From positions 3,719 to 67,718 of the forward strand of contig WJJC01000225.1 of NCBI GenBank assembly GCA_014729945.1: DNA of 64,000 nt. Reading direction: 5' to 3'. This document shows, one piece after another, positions 41,790 through 49,795 of this stretch. Position 1 is the stretch's first letter. Every line of letters begins with the position of its first letter. Origin of the DNA: Candidatus Bathyarchaeota archaeon. Lineage in GTDB: Archaea > Thermoproteota > Bathyarchaeia > TCS64. Under the pieces are notes generated by a model that ran no database searches, was not told where the DNA came from, and saw only the letters and a program-made list of their open reading frames with translations. The position numbers were made by a program, and so were the translations under genes.

Positions 41790-43217
41790 TTAATCAGCCA
41801 GCCTTATTAACCCAGTTGACAGAGGCGTCCACTCCACTAACTCACTTGAAACAGCCCAAAAATAAGTGGGTCTGTAGAGGAACAACCATGGGGCATCATC
41901 CCGGATCAACTGGAATATCCTCCGGTATAACCCTTCACGTTGTTTTCTATCAAAAGTTCTCTGAGCACGATCAATCAATTGGTCAACCTCAGAGTTACTA
42001 TAACCCTCCCACCACGGACCACGAGTACGGGAGTGAATCTTCTCCTTGAGAACCCTAAAAGTACTAAGTGGACTAGAGTCAAAGCAGCACAAGTCATGGA
42101 TCCTCTTATCACGAACCATCTCAGAGTAGGCGGATCTATTCCTATAATATATCAAATCAACGTCTACCCCTATCGTTGCATAGTGCTCTTTCAGAGCCTC
42201 TCCCAGCTCTGGGGCTTCATCAGGCATCTCGGTGGGAACATCAATGCCTAATTTCAAGCCATCCGTGTACCCCGCTTCCCTAAGCAAATCTTTCGCCCTT
42301 TCTGGGTCAAATGGATAAGATTTGGTATCAGGATTATATCCGAAATGATGCGGCGTAATATACCCTGTAAGCTTGGAAGCAGCCCCGTGTTTAACACGGT
42401 CAATAATCGTATCAACATCAACCCCATAGCTCAACGCTTGTCTTACAAGCCTATTTCTACAAGGTCCCTCTATAGCGTTCATCATGAAAATAATACATAG
42501 ACTGCTCTCCAAGGATCTAATAACAGTCCTATTAGAGCCTTCATGCATCTTAGTGCTCGAATAGGGGATTAAAGCACCGATATTAACATCCCGTTCAAGA
42601 ACCATCTCAGAGCGAGCTCCTGGATCAGGCTCCTCAATGAAACTCACCTCATCCACAAACGCCTCTTTACCCCAGTTATCCCTATTTCTCTCAAGTACAA
42701 CCTCACCCCGGCGTATAGACCCGATCTGATAAGGCCCAGAACCTATGTATTCGTGGGGCAGTCGGTCAATATAATCTCCAGGAACTATCGGTATCTCAGC
42801 GAGCAGATCCAGTAAATCAGCCATGGGTTCACTAGTAGTTATAGAAAAAGTATCATCACCAGTTGACACAAACTTCGCGTCTCCAAGATAACCAGCATAG
42901 ACCCCCTGCGTACCATATGCGCCTCCTATAGATGGATCAACTACTCGTTTAAGAGAAGCAACAATATCATCCGACGTTAAGCCATCTCCATTATGAAATC
43001 TTACTCCAGGCCTAACCCTGAATAACCAAGTCAAACCATCTGGTTGAACAGCCCAACTCCAAGCCAGAGCTGGTTTAAAATAACCTTGACCCACACGATA
43101 AACCAGTGGATCATATAATGCTTCCAGTAAGGTGTTTCTATTTATGGAGTCACTGCAAATATGCGGATCACCTATATCTACACTACTCTGAGTGACTCTA
43201 AGATAATCTAACTTCAT
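41790..43217 (-). CDS. Oligopeptide-binding-like (SBP family 5), no signal
   Basis: A 475-residue protein of the DppA/OppA solute-binding family: YDPLVYRVGQGYFKPALAWSW, VRFHNGDGLTSDDIVASLKRV, GSGPYQIGSIRRGEVVLERN, NRLVRQALSYGVDVDTII and PFDPERAKDLLREAGYTDG are all standard elements. It begins directly with the mature-type sequence (MKLDYLRVTQSS). No signal peptide, Tat motif or lipobox is present, and the frame closes just upstream. No permease or ATPase genes are adjacent. It may be a cytoplasmic peptide binder, or an exported ancestor that lost its signal. Confidence 0.85.
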   Translation of the reverse strand: MKLDYLRVTQSSVDIGDPHICSDSINRNTLLEALYDPLVYRVGQGYFKPALAWSWAVQPDGLTWLFRVRPGVRFHNGDGLTSDDIVASLKRVVDPSIGGAYGTQGVYAGYLGDAKFVSTGDDTFSITTSEPMADLLDLLAEIPIVPGDYIDRLPHEYIGSGPYQIGSIRRGEVVLERNRDNWGKEAFVDEVSFIEEPDPGARSEMVLERDVNIGALIPYSSTKMHEGSNRTVIRSLESSLCIIFMMNAIEGPCRNRLVRQALSYGVDVDTIIDRVKHGAASKLTGYITPHHFGYNPDTKSYPFDPERAKDLLREAGYTDGLKLGIDVPTEMPDEAPELGEALKEHYATIGVDVDLIYYRNRSAYSEMVRDKRIHDLCCFDSSPLSTFRVLKEKIHSRTRGPWWEGYSNSEVDQLIDRAQRTFDRKQREGLYRRIFQLIRDDAPWLFLYRPTYFWAVSSELVEWTPLSTGLIRLAD

Positions 43218-43253
43218 ACAAACATAATGGATTAAGCGAAAATAGGTTTGTCG

Positions 43254-43859
43254 CTACTTAAAGTCACTAATATCAGCGGGATCCTCCTGATCCGCTACCT
43301 CCTCTAGACTTCTCCCCGTTTTAACTGAGTTCGGCTTATCAGAGGTTATATCACTACCCGGCTCCGCGTGGTCTCCCTTCATCTTGAAGAATAACCAGCG
43401 AGGATTATCCCCCTTACCTGTACGTATGAGCGCGAAATCACCGACAATTTTACTACCCTTCAAAGTGATAGTAGCGTGGCCTTCACTTAGGCTCTCAGAG
43501 AATTTTTTCTCCTCTTTCTTATTCTGAAAGGTTCCAGTATCCCATATAATCACAGTGCCTGCCCCATAATTTCCCTCAGGTATAACACCCTCAAAATCAG
43601 CGTATGACATGGGATGATCCTCGGTAGGTATTGCTAATCGCTTCACACTTGGATCCATGGAGGGACCTTTCGGTACGGCCCAAGACTTCAAAACCCCTTC
43701 GGATTCTAATCTCAGATCATAGTGAAGGTTACTGGCATCGTGTTTCTGGATAACAAAGATAGGCGACCCTGAGTTTTCCGCTAGTTCCCCACTGGGCTCT
43801 GATGTATCCGAGAAATCCCTCTTCTCTTTATACTCTTTAAGAGGCTCTTCTTTATTCAT
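43254..43859 (-). CDS. Stand-alone LigD-type 3'-phosphoesterase
   Basis: A 201-residue protein equivalent to the PE domain of bacterial ligase D, which trims 3'-phosphate and ribonucleotide ends during end joining. Catalytic residues are visible in KHDASNLHYDLRLE: His40, His46 and Asp48, and again in TEDHPMSYADFEGVIPEGNYG. The C-terminal tail (about 165-201) is polar and Glu/Ser-rich. No ligase or polymerase domain is fused and no Ku gene is in view. The start is ATG. It is the last minus-strand gene below the ribosomal operon. Confidence 0.9.
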   Translation of the reverse strand: MNKEEPLKEYKEKRDFSDTSEPSGELAENSGSPIFVIQKHDASNLHYDLRLESEGVLKSWAVPKGPSMDPSVKRLAIPTEDHPMSYADFEGVIPEGNYGAGTVIIWDTGTFQNKKEEKKFSESLSEGHATITLKGSKIVGDFALIRTGKGDNPRWLFFKMKGDHAEPGSDITSDKPNSVKTGRSLEEVADQEDPADISDFK

Positions 43860-43914
43860 AAATAAGTTATAGAATTGATATGATATAGGTATTAATCAAA
43901 AAATAAGATAGTAT

Positions 43915-44775
43915 TTAGGCTTCAGCCATCTTCTCGCCCACTTTGCTGGCGAGACTTCTAGCCTGTCCATTTGCCTTGGAAATCAATAGATCTATGGTCT
44001 GGCTTGTTGGCCACTCGGATTCTACAGCTACAGAACGTGCCTTTGTTACTGCTTTCGCTAATATACTGGGTAACGTCTGTGGAGTCACGTAGGCCGCCTC
44101 TAAGGCTACCTTGAATGCTCCTCCTATGACCTGCTCTAGCTGTGTTCTATACTGGTCTAGGTCAAGATCCAGATCTTCTCCTAGGAGAATCTCACCGTTC
44201 TCATAGACGGCCTTGATCTTCAAACCCATCTCAGATACTTTGATATCCATACGTTGAAGCAGATCAGCTAGATCTTCATTGATCTCTTCTCCTTTCTTGC
44301 ATACGGTTGTATCCTGAGCCACCCATATGTTACCTGCTTCAATGCGGGTTCTAACACTGAGGGCTCCGAATTTCCCGATAAGGGGACCGGGGCTTAGCCC
44401 AGTGTTTCCAGCTGATAGGGTTATATCCTTTGTTGCGATATCCCCCGGTTTAGCAAATACCTCAACCTTGTTAGCGTCCAACTCCATGACTATTTTGAAG
44501 GGGTTGCCATCGGTAAAGAGAAACACGTTCGGCCCACTGATAGTATCAATGAAGCCCTCTGTTCCCTCTTTCCCAGCCTCCTCCATACTGATGCGCATCA
44601 AGGTGTTTTTTACGACTCTGAAATTATGACGATCACGGAGTTTTTTTCTGATATCCTGAAGCATTGAGCTGCTTACTTTGTTTAGATCTGCTGCTGCAAT
44701 GATCTCATAGTTATTGATTAGCTCGACTGTTTCCTGAACGGTCTCAATTTTATCGGATGGAATGTTGCTGCTCAT
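43915..44775 (-). CDS. rpl10: Ribosomal protein uL10 (P0-like)
   Basis: A 286-residue stalk base protein binding 23S rRNA near L11 and recruiting L12 dimers. The N-terminal RNA-binding region has LRDRHNFRVVKNTLMRISMEEAG, and GPNVFLFTDGNPF follows. The C-terminal spine (about 215-286) has three similar helices (QLEQVIGGAFKVALEAAYVT; SILAKAVTKARSVAVESEWPT; IDLLISKANGQARSLASKVG), i.e. three L12-dimer sites. The acidic hinge and GLGALFG-like tail of many P0 proteins are missing. The ATG at 44775 is preferred over GTG at 44784, because AGGTGA lies just upstream of it. L12 is not next to it. Confidence 0.95.
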   Translation of the reverse strand: MSSNIPSDKIETVQETVELINNYEIIAAADLNKVSSSMLQDIRKKLRDRHNFRVVKNTLMRISMEEAGKEGTEGFIDTISGPNVFLFTDGNPFKIVMELDANKVEVFAKPGDIATKDITLSAGNTGLSPGPLIGKFGALSVRTRIEAGNIWVAQDTTVCKKGEEINEDLADLLQRMDIKVSEMGLKIKAVYENGEILLGEDLDLDLDQYRTQLEQVIGGAFKVALEAAYVTPQTLPSILAKAVTKARSVAVESEWPTSQTIDLLISKANGQARSLASKVGEKMAEA

Positions 44776-44784
44776 TATTTTCAC

Positions 44785-45429
44785 CTACACGAGCTTGACG
44801 CTGTCGCCCATGGTTAGCTTCAAGTACATCGTCTTGATGTTCTGGAAGCCTCTCTTCGTCGCAGCAGTCAGATTTCTGAGTACTGTTTCGATATTATCGG
44901 CGACTTCTTCGTTGCTCATTCCCTCCTTTCCTACTATGCAGTGGACAAACGGTTTGTCTCTGCTCCTGAGTACGATAGTACGGCGCTCGCGTTCAATTAT
45001 CTCGTCTATGGGTGCCTGTGGAGGCACAGGGGTGGGCATTTTTCCCCTAGGTCCTAGGATTGGTCCTGCTACGCGACCCACTGTTGGCATCATCGGTGCC
45101 TCAGCGACGAATGAGTCATATGGAGCTAACTTTTTCTTAGCTGCCGTTTTATCCGTCGTAAGCTGATCAAGTTCTGCGGGCTCTACTACTTCGTCCGCTC
45201 CTGCCCTCCTTGCTCTCAGCGCTAGGTCGCCTGAGGCGAATACGAGAACCTTCCTGTCTCCAACTCCATTGGGAAGCTGGAAACGTAGATTGATTCTGTT
45301 ATCAGGCCTATTCATGTCGAGCTCCCTAAGGTTAACGGCAATATCGAAGCTCTGCTCAAAGTTTCTTTCTGGTGAGGCTTCCCTTGCCTTTTCGATTCCT
45401 TCTATTATTTCTTCTCGTGGGAGTGACAT
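44785..45429 (-). CDS. rpl1: Ribosomal protein uL1
   Basis: A 214-residue protein of the 50S L1 stalk, contacting 23S rRNA and controlling exit of deacylated tRNA. Motifs include the N-terminal SFDIAVNLRELDMNRPDNRINLRF, the Gly-rich RVAGPILGPRGKMPTPVPP (about 115-135) and VGKEGMSNEEVADNIETVL. Length is archaeal standard. L10 begins immediately after, with the L1 stop next to a GTG. Archaeal L1 represses its own operon by binding an mRNA copy of its rRNA site; that is possible here but no such site was identified. Confidence 0.97.
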   Translation of the reverse strand: MSLPREEIIEGIEKAREASPERNFEQSFDIAVNLRELDMNRPDNRINLRFQLPNGVGDRKVLVFASGDLALRARRAGADEVVEPAELDQLTTDKTAAKKKLAPYDSFVAEAPMMPTVGRVAGPILGPRGKMPTPVPPQAPIDEIIERERRTIVLRSRDKPFVHCIVGKEGMSNEEVADNIETVLRNLTAATKRGFQNIKTMYLKLTMGDSVKLV

Positions 45430-45471
45430 TATAGATTCCTCTCTTTCTCACATGGTATATAATTTAAAGGT

Positions 45472-45960
45472 TTATTCAGCCGCCGCCAACTGTTCATCAT
45501 ATTCACCGGCCTTGATTGCTTCCTGAACCTCTTTTGCTGTATTTCCATCAATAGTTACACCGGCGCTCTGACAAGTACCCAGGACCTCTCTTACCGCAGT
45601 CTTTAAGGTTGCGGCATAGATTCCTGGCCTCTTCTTCTTAGCTATATCAATCAGTTGATCGAAGCTTAGATCGGCTACAAAGTTCGTGTTAGGTTCTCCT
45701 GATCCTTTCTCCAAACCCGCGGCTTGACTTATTAATGCAAATGTAGTTAACATACCGACTTCGACGGTGAACTCCTTGGTATCTGTATCAATGGTTACGT
45801 CTACTGGTACCGGTAGTCCATCATATTCGGCTGTTTTCTCGTTGATAGTATTGACGATATCCATGATGTTAACACCCATAGGTCCAAGAGCTGGACCGAT
45901 TGGTGGACCACCAGTAGCTTGACCGCCATTGACAATGAAGTTTAATGTTTTCTCTACCAT
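45472..45960 (-). CDS. rpl11: Ribosomal protein uL11
   Basis: A 162-residue protein of the GTPase-associated centre. Diagnostic segments are NGGQATGGPPIGPALGPMGVNIMDIVNTINE at 12-42 and, in the C-terminal RNA-binding domain, FVADLSFDQLIDIAKKKRPG followed by VREVLGTCQSAGVTIDG. Starts with ATG 5 bp after the spt5 stop and is followed by L1 (43 bp gap), all one operon. Confidence 0.97.
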   Translation of the reverse strand: MVEKTLNFIVNGGQATGGPPIGPALGPMGVNIMDIVNTINEKTAEYDGLPVPVDVTIDTDTKEFTVEVGMLTTFALISQAAGLEKGSGEPNTNFVADLSFDQLIDIAKKKRPGIYAATLKTAVREVLGTCQSAGVTIDGNTAKEVQEAIKAGEYDEQLAAAE

Positions 45961-45965
45961 TATTA

Positions 45966-46427
45966 TTATACTCCTTTGAGTTCTCGGACATAGTCAGCGT
46001 GAACTGTGATAGGCAAAGTGAAAGCAGCCTCAAGTATCTCGATGGTTACCTCCTCCTTTGAGGCCTCCACGCGAACAACCCTTGCCTGCATTCCTTTGAA
46101 GGGACCTGCAACTACTTCTACCAGGGTTCCTTCATCTAGACCTTCTACAACCGGCTTGGTTTCAATATAATGGTCTACCTCGTCCGGACTGATTACCCCA
46201 GTTACCCTTTGTCGAGTGTGCCTCATACCTCTAATGAGTTCATCCACTATGTGGGGTGTCTGAGCCTCTATAATTATGTAGCCCTTTAACTCAGCTGGAG
46301 CTAGTATAGCCTGTATCGGTGTGCCTTCAACTTTAGCTTTGTCAGCCAGCATTTGGGCAACCGTTCTCTCTTGGCCATTCGTAACTTTTACCGCGTAAAG
46401 GGATGTTCGTATATTTCTTTCGGACAA
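45966..46427 (-). CDS. spt5: Transcription elongation factor Spt5 (NusG-like)
   Basis: A 153-residue protein made of an NGN domain (about 1-90: TSLYAVKVTNGQERTVAQML, GYIIIEAQTPHIVDELIRGMRHTRQRVTGVIS) and one KOW domain (LDEGTLVEVVAGPFKGMQARVVRV at about 98-121). It encloses the RNA polymerase cleft with Spt4 (not in this window) to raise processivity and couple to ribosomes. Starts with TTG. In most archaea secE immediately precedes it; here 295 bp intervene, with an oppositely directed small gene. Confidence 0.95.
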   Translation of the reverse strand: MSERNIRTSLYAVKVTNGQERTVAQMLADKAKVEGTPIQAILAPAELKGYIIIEAQTPHIVDELIRGMRHTRQRVTGVISPDEVDHYIETKPVVEGLDEGTLVEVVAGPFKGMQARVVRVEASKEEVTIEILEAAFTLPITVHADYVRELKGV

Positions 46428-46523
46428 CTAGACCACGCCCGATGCACCAAGCATTATCAAGCGCGTAGATATTAAGATTCCTAAAAAAATGACCGGTTTA
46501 CCCTATTCAAAACAGGGAAGACA

Positions 46524-46530
46524 TATAAAA
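46524..46530 (+). promoter_or_regulatory. TATA box of small membrane gene
   Basis: TATAAAA lies 26-32 bp before the GTG at 46556, so the transcript would be leaderless, which independently supports the small gene on this strand. Confidence 0.5.
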
Positions 46531-46555
46531 GACCACAAAGGATTGGTAGTATCTG

Positions 46556-46726
46556 GTGAAAAACGTGGGACTATTATCTAATTTACTATCCTTTGTTGCA
46601 GCACAACAACATAACACAGCGGTATTATTCTTCGAGTTCGAAGAAGTAGTTATTGCAGCGGGCGGATTCCTTATACTATTAATGTACTTGTTCTACGTAA
46701 GGTATCCATACAATAAAGAAGCTTAG
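46556..46726 (+). CDS. Small membrane protein between secE and spt5
   Basis: A 56-codon gene on the strand opposite to its neighbours. The protein is MKNVGLLSNLLSFVAAQ, then a polar HNT, a stretch with FEFEEV, and one transmembrane segment (VVIAAGGFLILLMYLFYV) with the basic-aromatic ending RYPYNKEA, implying a single-span protein with its C-terminus inside. The start is GTG with a well-placed TATA box and no leader. Its last 4 bp overlap secE. No family is recognised; a partner of the Sec translocon is plausible from location but unproven. Confidence 0.6.
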   Translation: MKNVGLLSNLLSFVAAQQHNTAVLFFEFEEVVIAAGGFLILLMYLFYVRYPYNKEA

Positions 46727-46905
46727 GCAGTAGGTTGTATTACAGCCGCTAATAATCTAATAACATAACCGATAGAGCCCAGTATACCGATCCCGGCGAA
46801 CACTATTTTAAGACTCATCCAATACGTCTTCCAGTCAGGTCTAGAGAGAGTCCTAATTAACCTGTCCGCGGATTGGAAAAACTCGTTTAACCCCATTTTA
46901 TTCAC
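46723..46905 (-). CDS. secE: Preprotein translocase subunit SecE (Sec61-gamma)
   Basis: A 60-residue single-span protein clamping SecY. The amphipathic surface helix (EFFQSADRLIRTLSRPDWKTY) leads into the membrane segment (IVFAGIGILGSIGYVIRLLAAVI). The RP-W element before the span is the archaeal/eukaryotic SecE signature. Length is standard. Starts with ATG, 29 bp after the ftsY stop side of the operon order ftsY-secE-spt5. Confidence 0.93.
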   Translation of the reverse strand: MNKMGLNEFFQSADRLIRTLSRPDWKTYWMSLKIVFAGIGILGSIGYVIRLLAAVIQPTA

Positions 46906-46934
46906 CCTATCGAAACATATATCCTAGTTAAAGT

Positions 46935-47846
46935 TTACGAATCCTCTAGAAGTTTCTCGGCGAACCACCCGGGGTCAAAAGATTGCAGGTCTTCATATTC
47001 TTGTCCAACCCCTATGAATAATACTGGTTTTCCTGTTAAATATGAGACACTTAGACTGCTTCCTCCTTTTGCGTCAGCGTCTACTTTAGTTAGTATGGCT
47101 GCATCGAATCCAATTTGTTCATTGAAAGTCATGGCTTGTTCAGTTGCGTCGTTTCCAATTAGACTATCTAGAATCATTATAGTTAATTTGGGTTGAACGA
47201 CTCGTTTCATTTTCTTAAGCTCGTCCATTAGGTTACGGTTGGTTTGCATTCTTCCAGCTGTATCGATTAGTACAACATCAATGTTCTGTGCTTTTGCATG
47301 TTCAACTGCATCATATCCTACTGCGGCAGCATCTGATCCATATTTGTGGCGTATTACACGTATACCAAGTCTTTTCCCGTGTTCCTCAAGCTGCTCTATT
47401 GCACCTGCACGATATGTGTCACCGGAAGCCAATACAACACTGTAGCCCTTTTTTTTCAGTTTATAGGATAATTTTGCTATTGTTGTCGTCTTACCTGTAC
47501 CATTGATTCCAACAAACATTACGCTGAAAGGTTCTGCTATCTTCGTGGAGTCTAGAACAAGATTCCAGAAATCGATACTTTCCTCACCTTTCATCACGTT
47601 TTCAAGAGATTCTTTCAGGGCGTCTTTAACTACACTTGTTTTATCTCCGAAACGAGGAGCATCTGCACCTAAAAGACGTTCCTTTAGATCTGTGCAGATA
47701 TATTCTGCTACTTCTACGCTTACATCATTACTGATTAACTGGATTTGTAGATCCCATAAAATTGGTTCTATATCTTTCTCAGTTAAACCAGAATTACTAA
47801 TCTTGTTGACTATATCTTTAAGGCCATTCTTCAGTTTTTCAAACAT
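46935..47846 (-). CDS. ftsY: Signal recognition particle receptor FtsY
   Basis: A 303-residue SRP-type GTPase that receives ribosome-SRP complexes at the membrane. The N domain fills about 1-100. The G domain has the P-loop GINGTGKTTT at 113-122, DTYRAGAIEQLEEHGKRLG, the DTAGR motif near residue 196, TKVDADAKGG and FIGVGQEYEDLQSFDP. The long acidic A domain of bacterial FtsY is absent. The start ATG overlaps the prefoldin stop by 1 nt. SRP54 and 7S RNA are not in this window. Confidence 0.97.
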   Translation of the reverse strand: MFEKLKNGLKDIVNKISNSGLTEKDIEPILWDLQIQLISNDVSVEVAEYICTDLKERLLGADAPRFGDKTSVVKDALKESLENVMKGEESIDFWNLVLDSTKIAEPFSVMFVGINGTGKTTTIAKLSYKLKKKGYSVVLASGDTYRAGAIEQLEEHGKRLGIRVIRHKYGSDAAAVGYDAVEHAKAQNIDVVLIDTAGRMQTNRNLMDELKKMKRVVQPKLTIMILDSLIGNDATEQAMTFNEQIGFDAAILTKVDADAKGGSSLSVSYLTGKPVLFIGVGQEYEDLQSFDPGWFAEKLLEDS

Positions 47847-48298
47847 TAAATGGATCCCTGAGCCCCTTGTTGAATCTCAGAGGAAAGTCGTTCCGCCATA
47901 CTTTGATGTGATTGAAGCTGTGCCATTATCTGGTTAAGCTGTTGTTCAACCGAGGTTTTGGCGTTCTCCATCTCGTCTAATCGTTCAGTTACTTCCTTGA
48001 CGGCATCATCATAAGACATTTCTAGGGATACATCAGCACCTATCCCTACCACTACTTTTTCAATATCACCAAGGCTGGCGTTGATAAAAGCAGAGCCGCC
48101 TATGGGTACTAGTAGATTACTATCTGACTCGATATCTTTCAAGTCTCCAAGTGATTGTTTTGCTAATCTTAACTCCGATACGGATCCCATCAACATTTGA
48201 AGTCTCTGCTGGAGAGTGTTAACCGTTCCCTCCATCATACGCATCTCGGATATTAGTTTTCTAAACCTGTTTTCTTTATCTTGAAGACTTTGTTCCAT
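47846..48298 (-). CDS. pfdA: Prefoldin subunit alpha
   Basis: A 150-residue coiled-coil chaperone subunit. Two long coils (about 3-50 and 100-145) flank the central beta hairpin region (LLVPIGGSAFINASLGDIEKVVVGIGADVSLEMSYDDA at about 65-103), which forms the hexamer core. Holds unfolded proteins for the thermosome. Starts with ATG 2 bp after the LX gene stop. Confidence 0.95.
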   Translation of the reverse strand: MEQSLQDKENRFRKLISEMRMMEGTVNTLQQRLQMLMGSVSELRLAKQSLGDLKDIESDSNLLVPIGGSAFINASLGDIEKVVVGIGADVSLEMSYDDAVKEVTERLDEMENAKTSVEQQLNQIMAQLQSHQSMAERLSSEIQQGAQGSI

Positions 48299-48300
48299 TT

Positions 48301-48501
48301 TTATTCTTCCTGTTCTTCCTCAGTTATTTTATTGATCGTTATCTCGTGACGCTTGGCTCTATGACGGCTACCAAGCTCAGCATATACTCTTTCAACCGCA
48401 TGTTCTTCTTTGGTAGCTGATACAACCTTGTTGAATAATAAAGGCTCAAAGAAGTGTTTCTTCATGATCTCGCCTTGTATTCTGTAAAGTTTTACGCTCA
48501 C
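48301..48501 (-). CDS. rplX: Ribosomal protein LX (aL18/L18ae)
   Basis: A 66-residue large-subunit protein. The family pattern is VKLYRIQGEIMKKHFFEPLLFNKVVSATKEEHAVERVYAELGSRHRAKRHEI, then an acidic tail (EEEQEE). Length is normal for archaeal LX. Its start ATG is 2 bp from the L31e stop. In many archaea eIF6 sits between L31e and LX; here there is no room for it. Confidence 0.95.
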   Translation of the reverse strand: MSVKLYRIQGEIMKKHFFEPLLFNKVVSATKEEHAVERVYAELGSRHRAKRHEITINKITEEEQEE

Positions 48502-48503
48502 TG

Positions 48504-48761
48504 TTACGCCTCCGCCAATTCAACAGTAACTAGACCATCGCTGTCTTTGGTCATTTTTACACGGATCTTTCTTGGTGGGCTCTTAATCCCTTTAGCCCAG
48601 ATAGCCTCATTAACACTAGGATCAATTATAATCTCAGTGGGTTTCATATGACGTTCAGTGAATTGCTTCAGTATGAACATAGCTTTCTCTGCCCTTCGAT
48701 ACTTCTGGGCAATCCAAGCCTTTCTAAGAGGTACAGTATAGATTCGTTCCATCTCTGACAT
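48504..48761 (-). CDS. rpl31e: Ribosomal protein eL31
   Basis: An 85-residue large-subunit protein near the tunnel exit. The family has ERIYTVPLRKAWIAQKYRRAEKAMFILKQFTERHM, then IDPSVNEAIWAKGIKSPPRKIRVK. Full length. The start is ATG (a second Met is three codons in) and the gene is 10 bp after L39e. Confidence 0.96.
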   Translation of the reverse strand: MSEMERIYTVPLRKAWIAQKYRRAEKAMFILKQFTERHMKPTEIIIDPSVNEAIWAKGIKSPPRKIRVKMTKDSDGLVTVELAEA

Positions 48762-48771
48762 CGTTTAATCA

Positions 48772-48930
48772 CTATGCTCTTAATTTTCTATTACGCCAAT
48801 TGCGTCTACTCGTTGGACTCCACCTGACATCACCTTTAGTCTTAGCGATAACCCATGCGGGGACCGATTTCTTTGACTTTCCTGCTTTTGCTAATCGTAG
48901 TTTATAGGCTAAATGTTTGTTCCTTGCCAT
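48772..48930 (-). CDS. rpl39e: Ribosomal protein eL39
   Basis: A 52-residue very basic protein lining the peptide exit tunnel. The sequence [22 protein letters not shown], then [12 protein letters not shown], and the ending [11 protein letters not shown] are diagnostic. It is shorter than 60 residues but continuous with L31e and the PDCD5-like gene in the operon. Confidence 0.95.
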   Translation of the reverse strand: MARNKHLAYKLRLAKAGKSKKSVPAWVIAKTKGDVRWSPTSRRNWRNRKLRA

Positions 48931-48935
48931 TTTTC

Positions 48936-49286
48936 TTATACTCTCCTAATATTGATGTCCCTCTTTTTCTGCTGGCTCTGAACCTGCTTAAGTAGCTTCT
49001 TTAGAAGCTCGTCTGACATAGGTAGAGAAACTCTCCCACTCTTCGCCAACTGAATTAACTGTAACTCCATTTGAGACGCGAAATCAGGTCGAACCAGTTT
49101 CACATTCTGGAGTCTCTGTCTTGCTTCAGGGGTTAGAATTCTACGCATGAGGGCCTGCTTCTGGGCTTCTGCTTCAGCCTGAGCTTGTGCTTGAGCTTCC
49201 GCTGCTTGACCCTGATTTTCTCTCTGAGCTTTTAGCTCTTCCAGTCTGCGTTTCCTTAACGCTGATAGATCCTCATCTGAAGCCAT
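48936..49286 (-). CDS. PDCD5-family DNA-binding protein
   Basis: A 116-residue homologue of eukaryotic PDCD5 (TFAR19), found in nearly all archaea next to S19e. The N-terminal helix is charged ([15 protein letters not shown]), followed by an Ala/Gln-rich stretch ([18 protein letters not shown]) and the conserved core [37 protein letters not shown], ending [14 protein letters not shown]. Binds nucleic acid in vitro in relatives; its cellular role is unclear. The start is ATG, 11 bp after S19e. Confidence 0.93.
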   Translation of the reverse strand: MASDEDLSALRKRRLEELKAQRENQGQAAEAQAQAQAEAEAQKQALMRRILTPEARQRLQNVKLVRPDFASQMELQLIQLAKSGRVSLPMSDELLKKLLKQVQSQQKKRDINIRRV

Positions 49287-49297
49287 TAAATATCACT

Positions 49298-49753
49298 CTA
49301 GTAGGGTTGAAGTTCTGGAGTTTCTCTTTCAAGTTCTCGTTTTATCTGTGTTGACATGGCGTCTAACAGACTTCTACCCTTTCCAGTAACTGTTCGTCCT
49401 TTAATACCATCTTTCTGGGCTAACCCTGCTTGTTCAAGTTGCTGTAGGATAGTCCTTATGATGTTTCCACCAGCTTTTGCGAAGTGAGAAGGCCTAACGC
49501 CTCTTCTTTTTCTTCCACCGTACTCTTTTCTGAGTTTACTTACACCGATGGGTCCCTTCATATATAGTTTTCTTAGCATGCTGGCGCTTCTTACATACCA
49601 CCAGTCTGGATTCTGAGGTACTCGTTCAGCGTGGCTCCCAGTCTTAACATAGCTAGCCCACTCTTCGGGCTGTAACTCACGGAAATTCTCTTTCATGTAT
49701 CCAGAGAGCCTGTCGATTAATACGTCTGCTGGTACATCGTATGCGGTTGTCAT
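49298..49753 (-). CDS. rps19e: Ribosomal protein eS19
   Basis: A 151-residue small-subunit protein. Motifs include TTAYDVPADVLIDRLSGYMKENF, then WASYVKTGSHAERVPQNPDWWYVRSASMLRKLYM, GPIGVSKLRKEYGGRKRRGVRPSHFAKAGG and the winged helix end. A longer frame starts at 49825, but its 24 extra residues are not conserved-like. The TATA box at 49796-49801 is downstream of that codon, so the ATG at 49753 is right. First gene of the minus-strand superoperon. Confidence 0.95.
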   Translation of the reverse strand: MTTAYDVPADVLIDRLSGYMKENFRELQPEEWASYVKTGSHAERVPQNPDWWYVRSASMLRKLYMKGPIGVSKLRKEYGGRKRRGVRPSHFAKAGGNIIRTILQQLEQAGLAQKDGIKGRTVTGKGRSLLDAMSTQIKRELERETPELQPY

Positions 49754-49795
49754 TTTTCTTCTTCCCAGATGTGTTGAACCATTACAGGAACTGAC

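Noticed and set aside
44762..45166. Plus-strand open frame over rpl1
   Set aside because: Shadow of L1, whose motifs are unmistakable.
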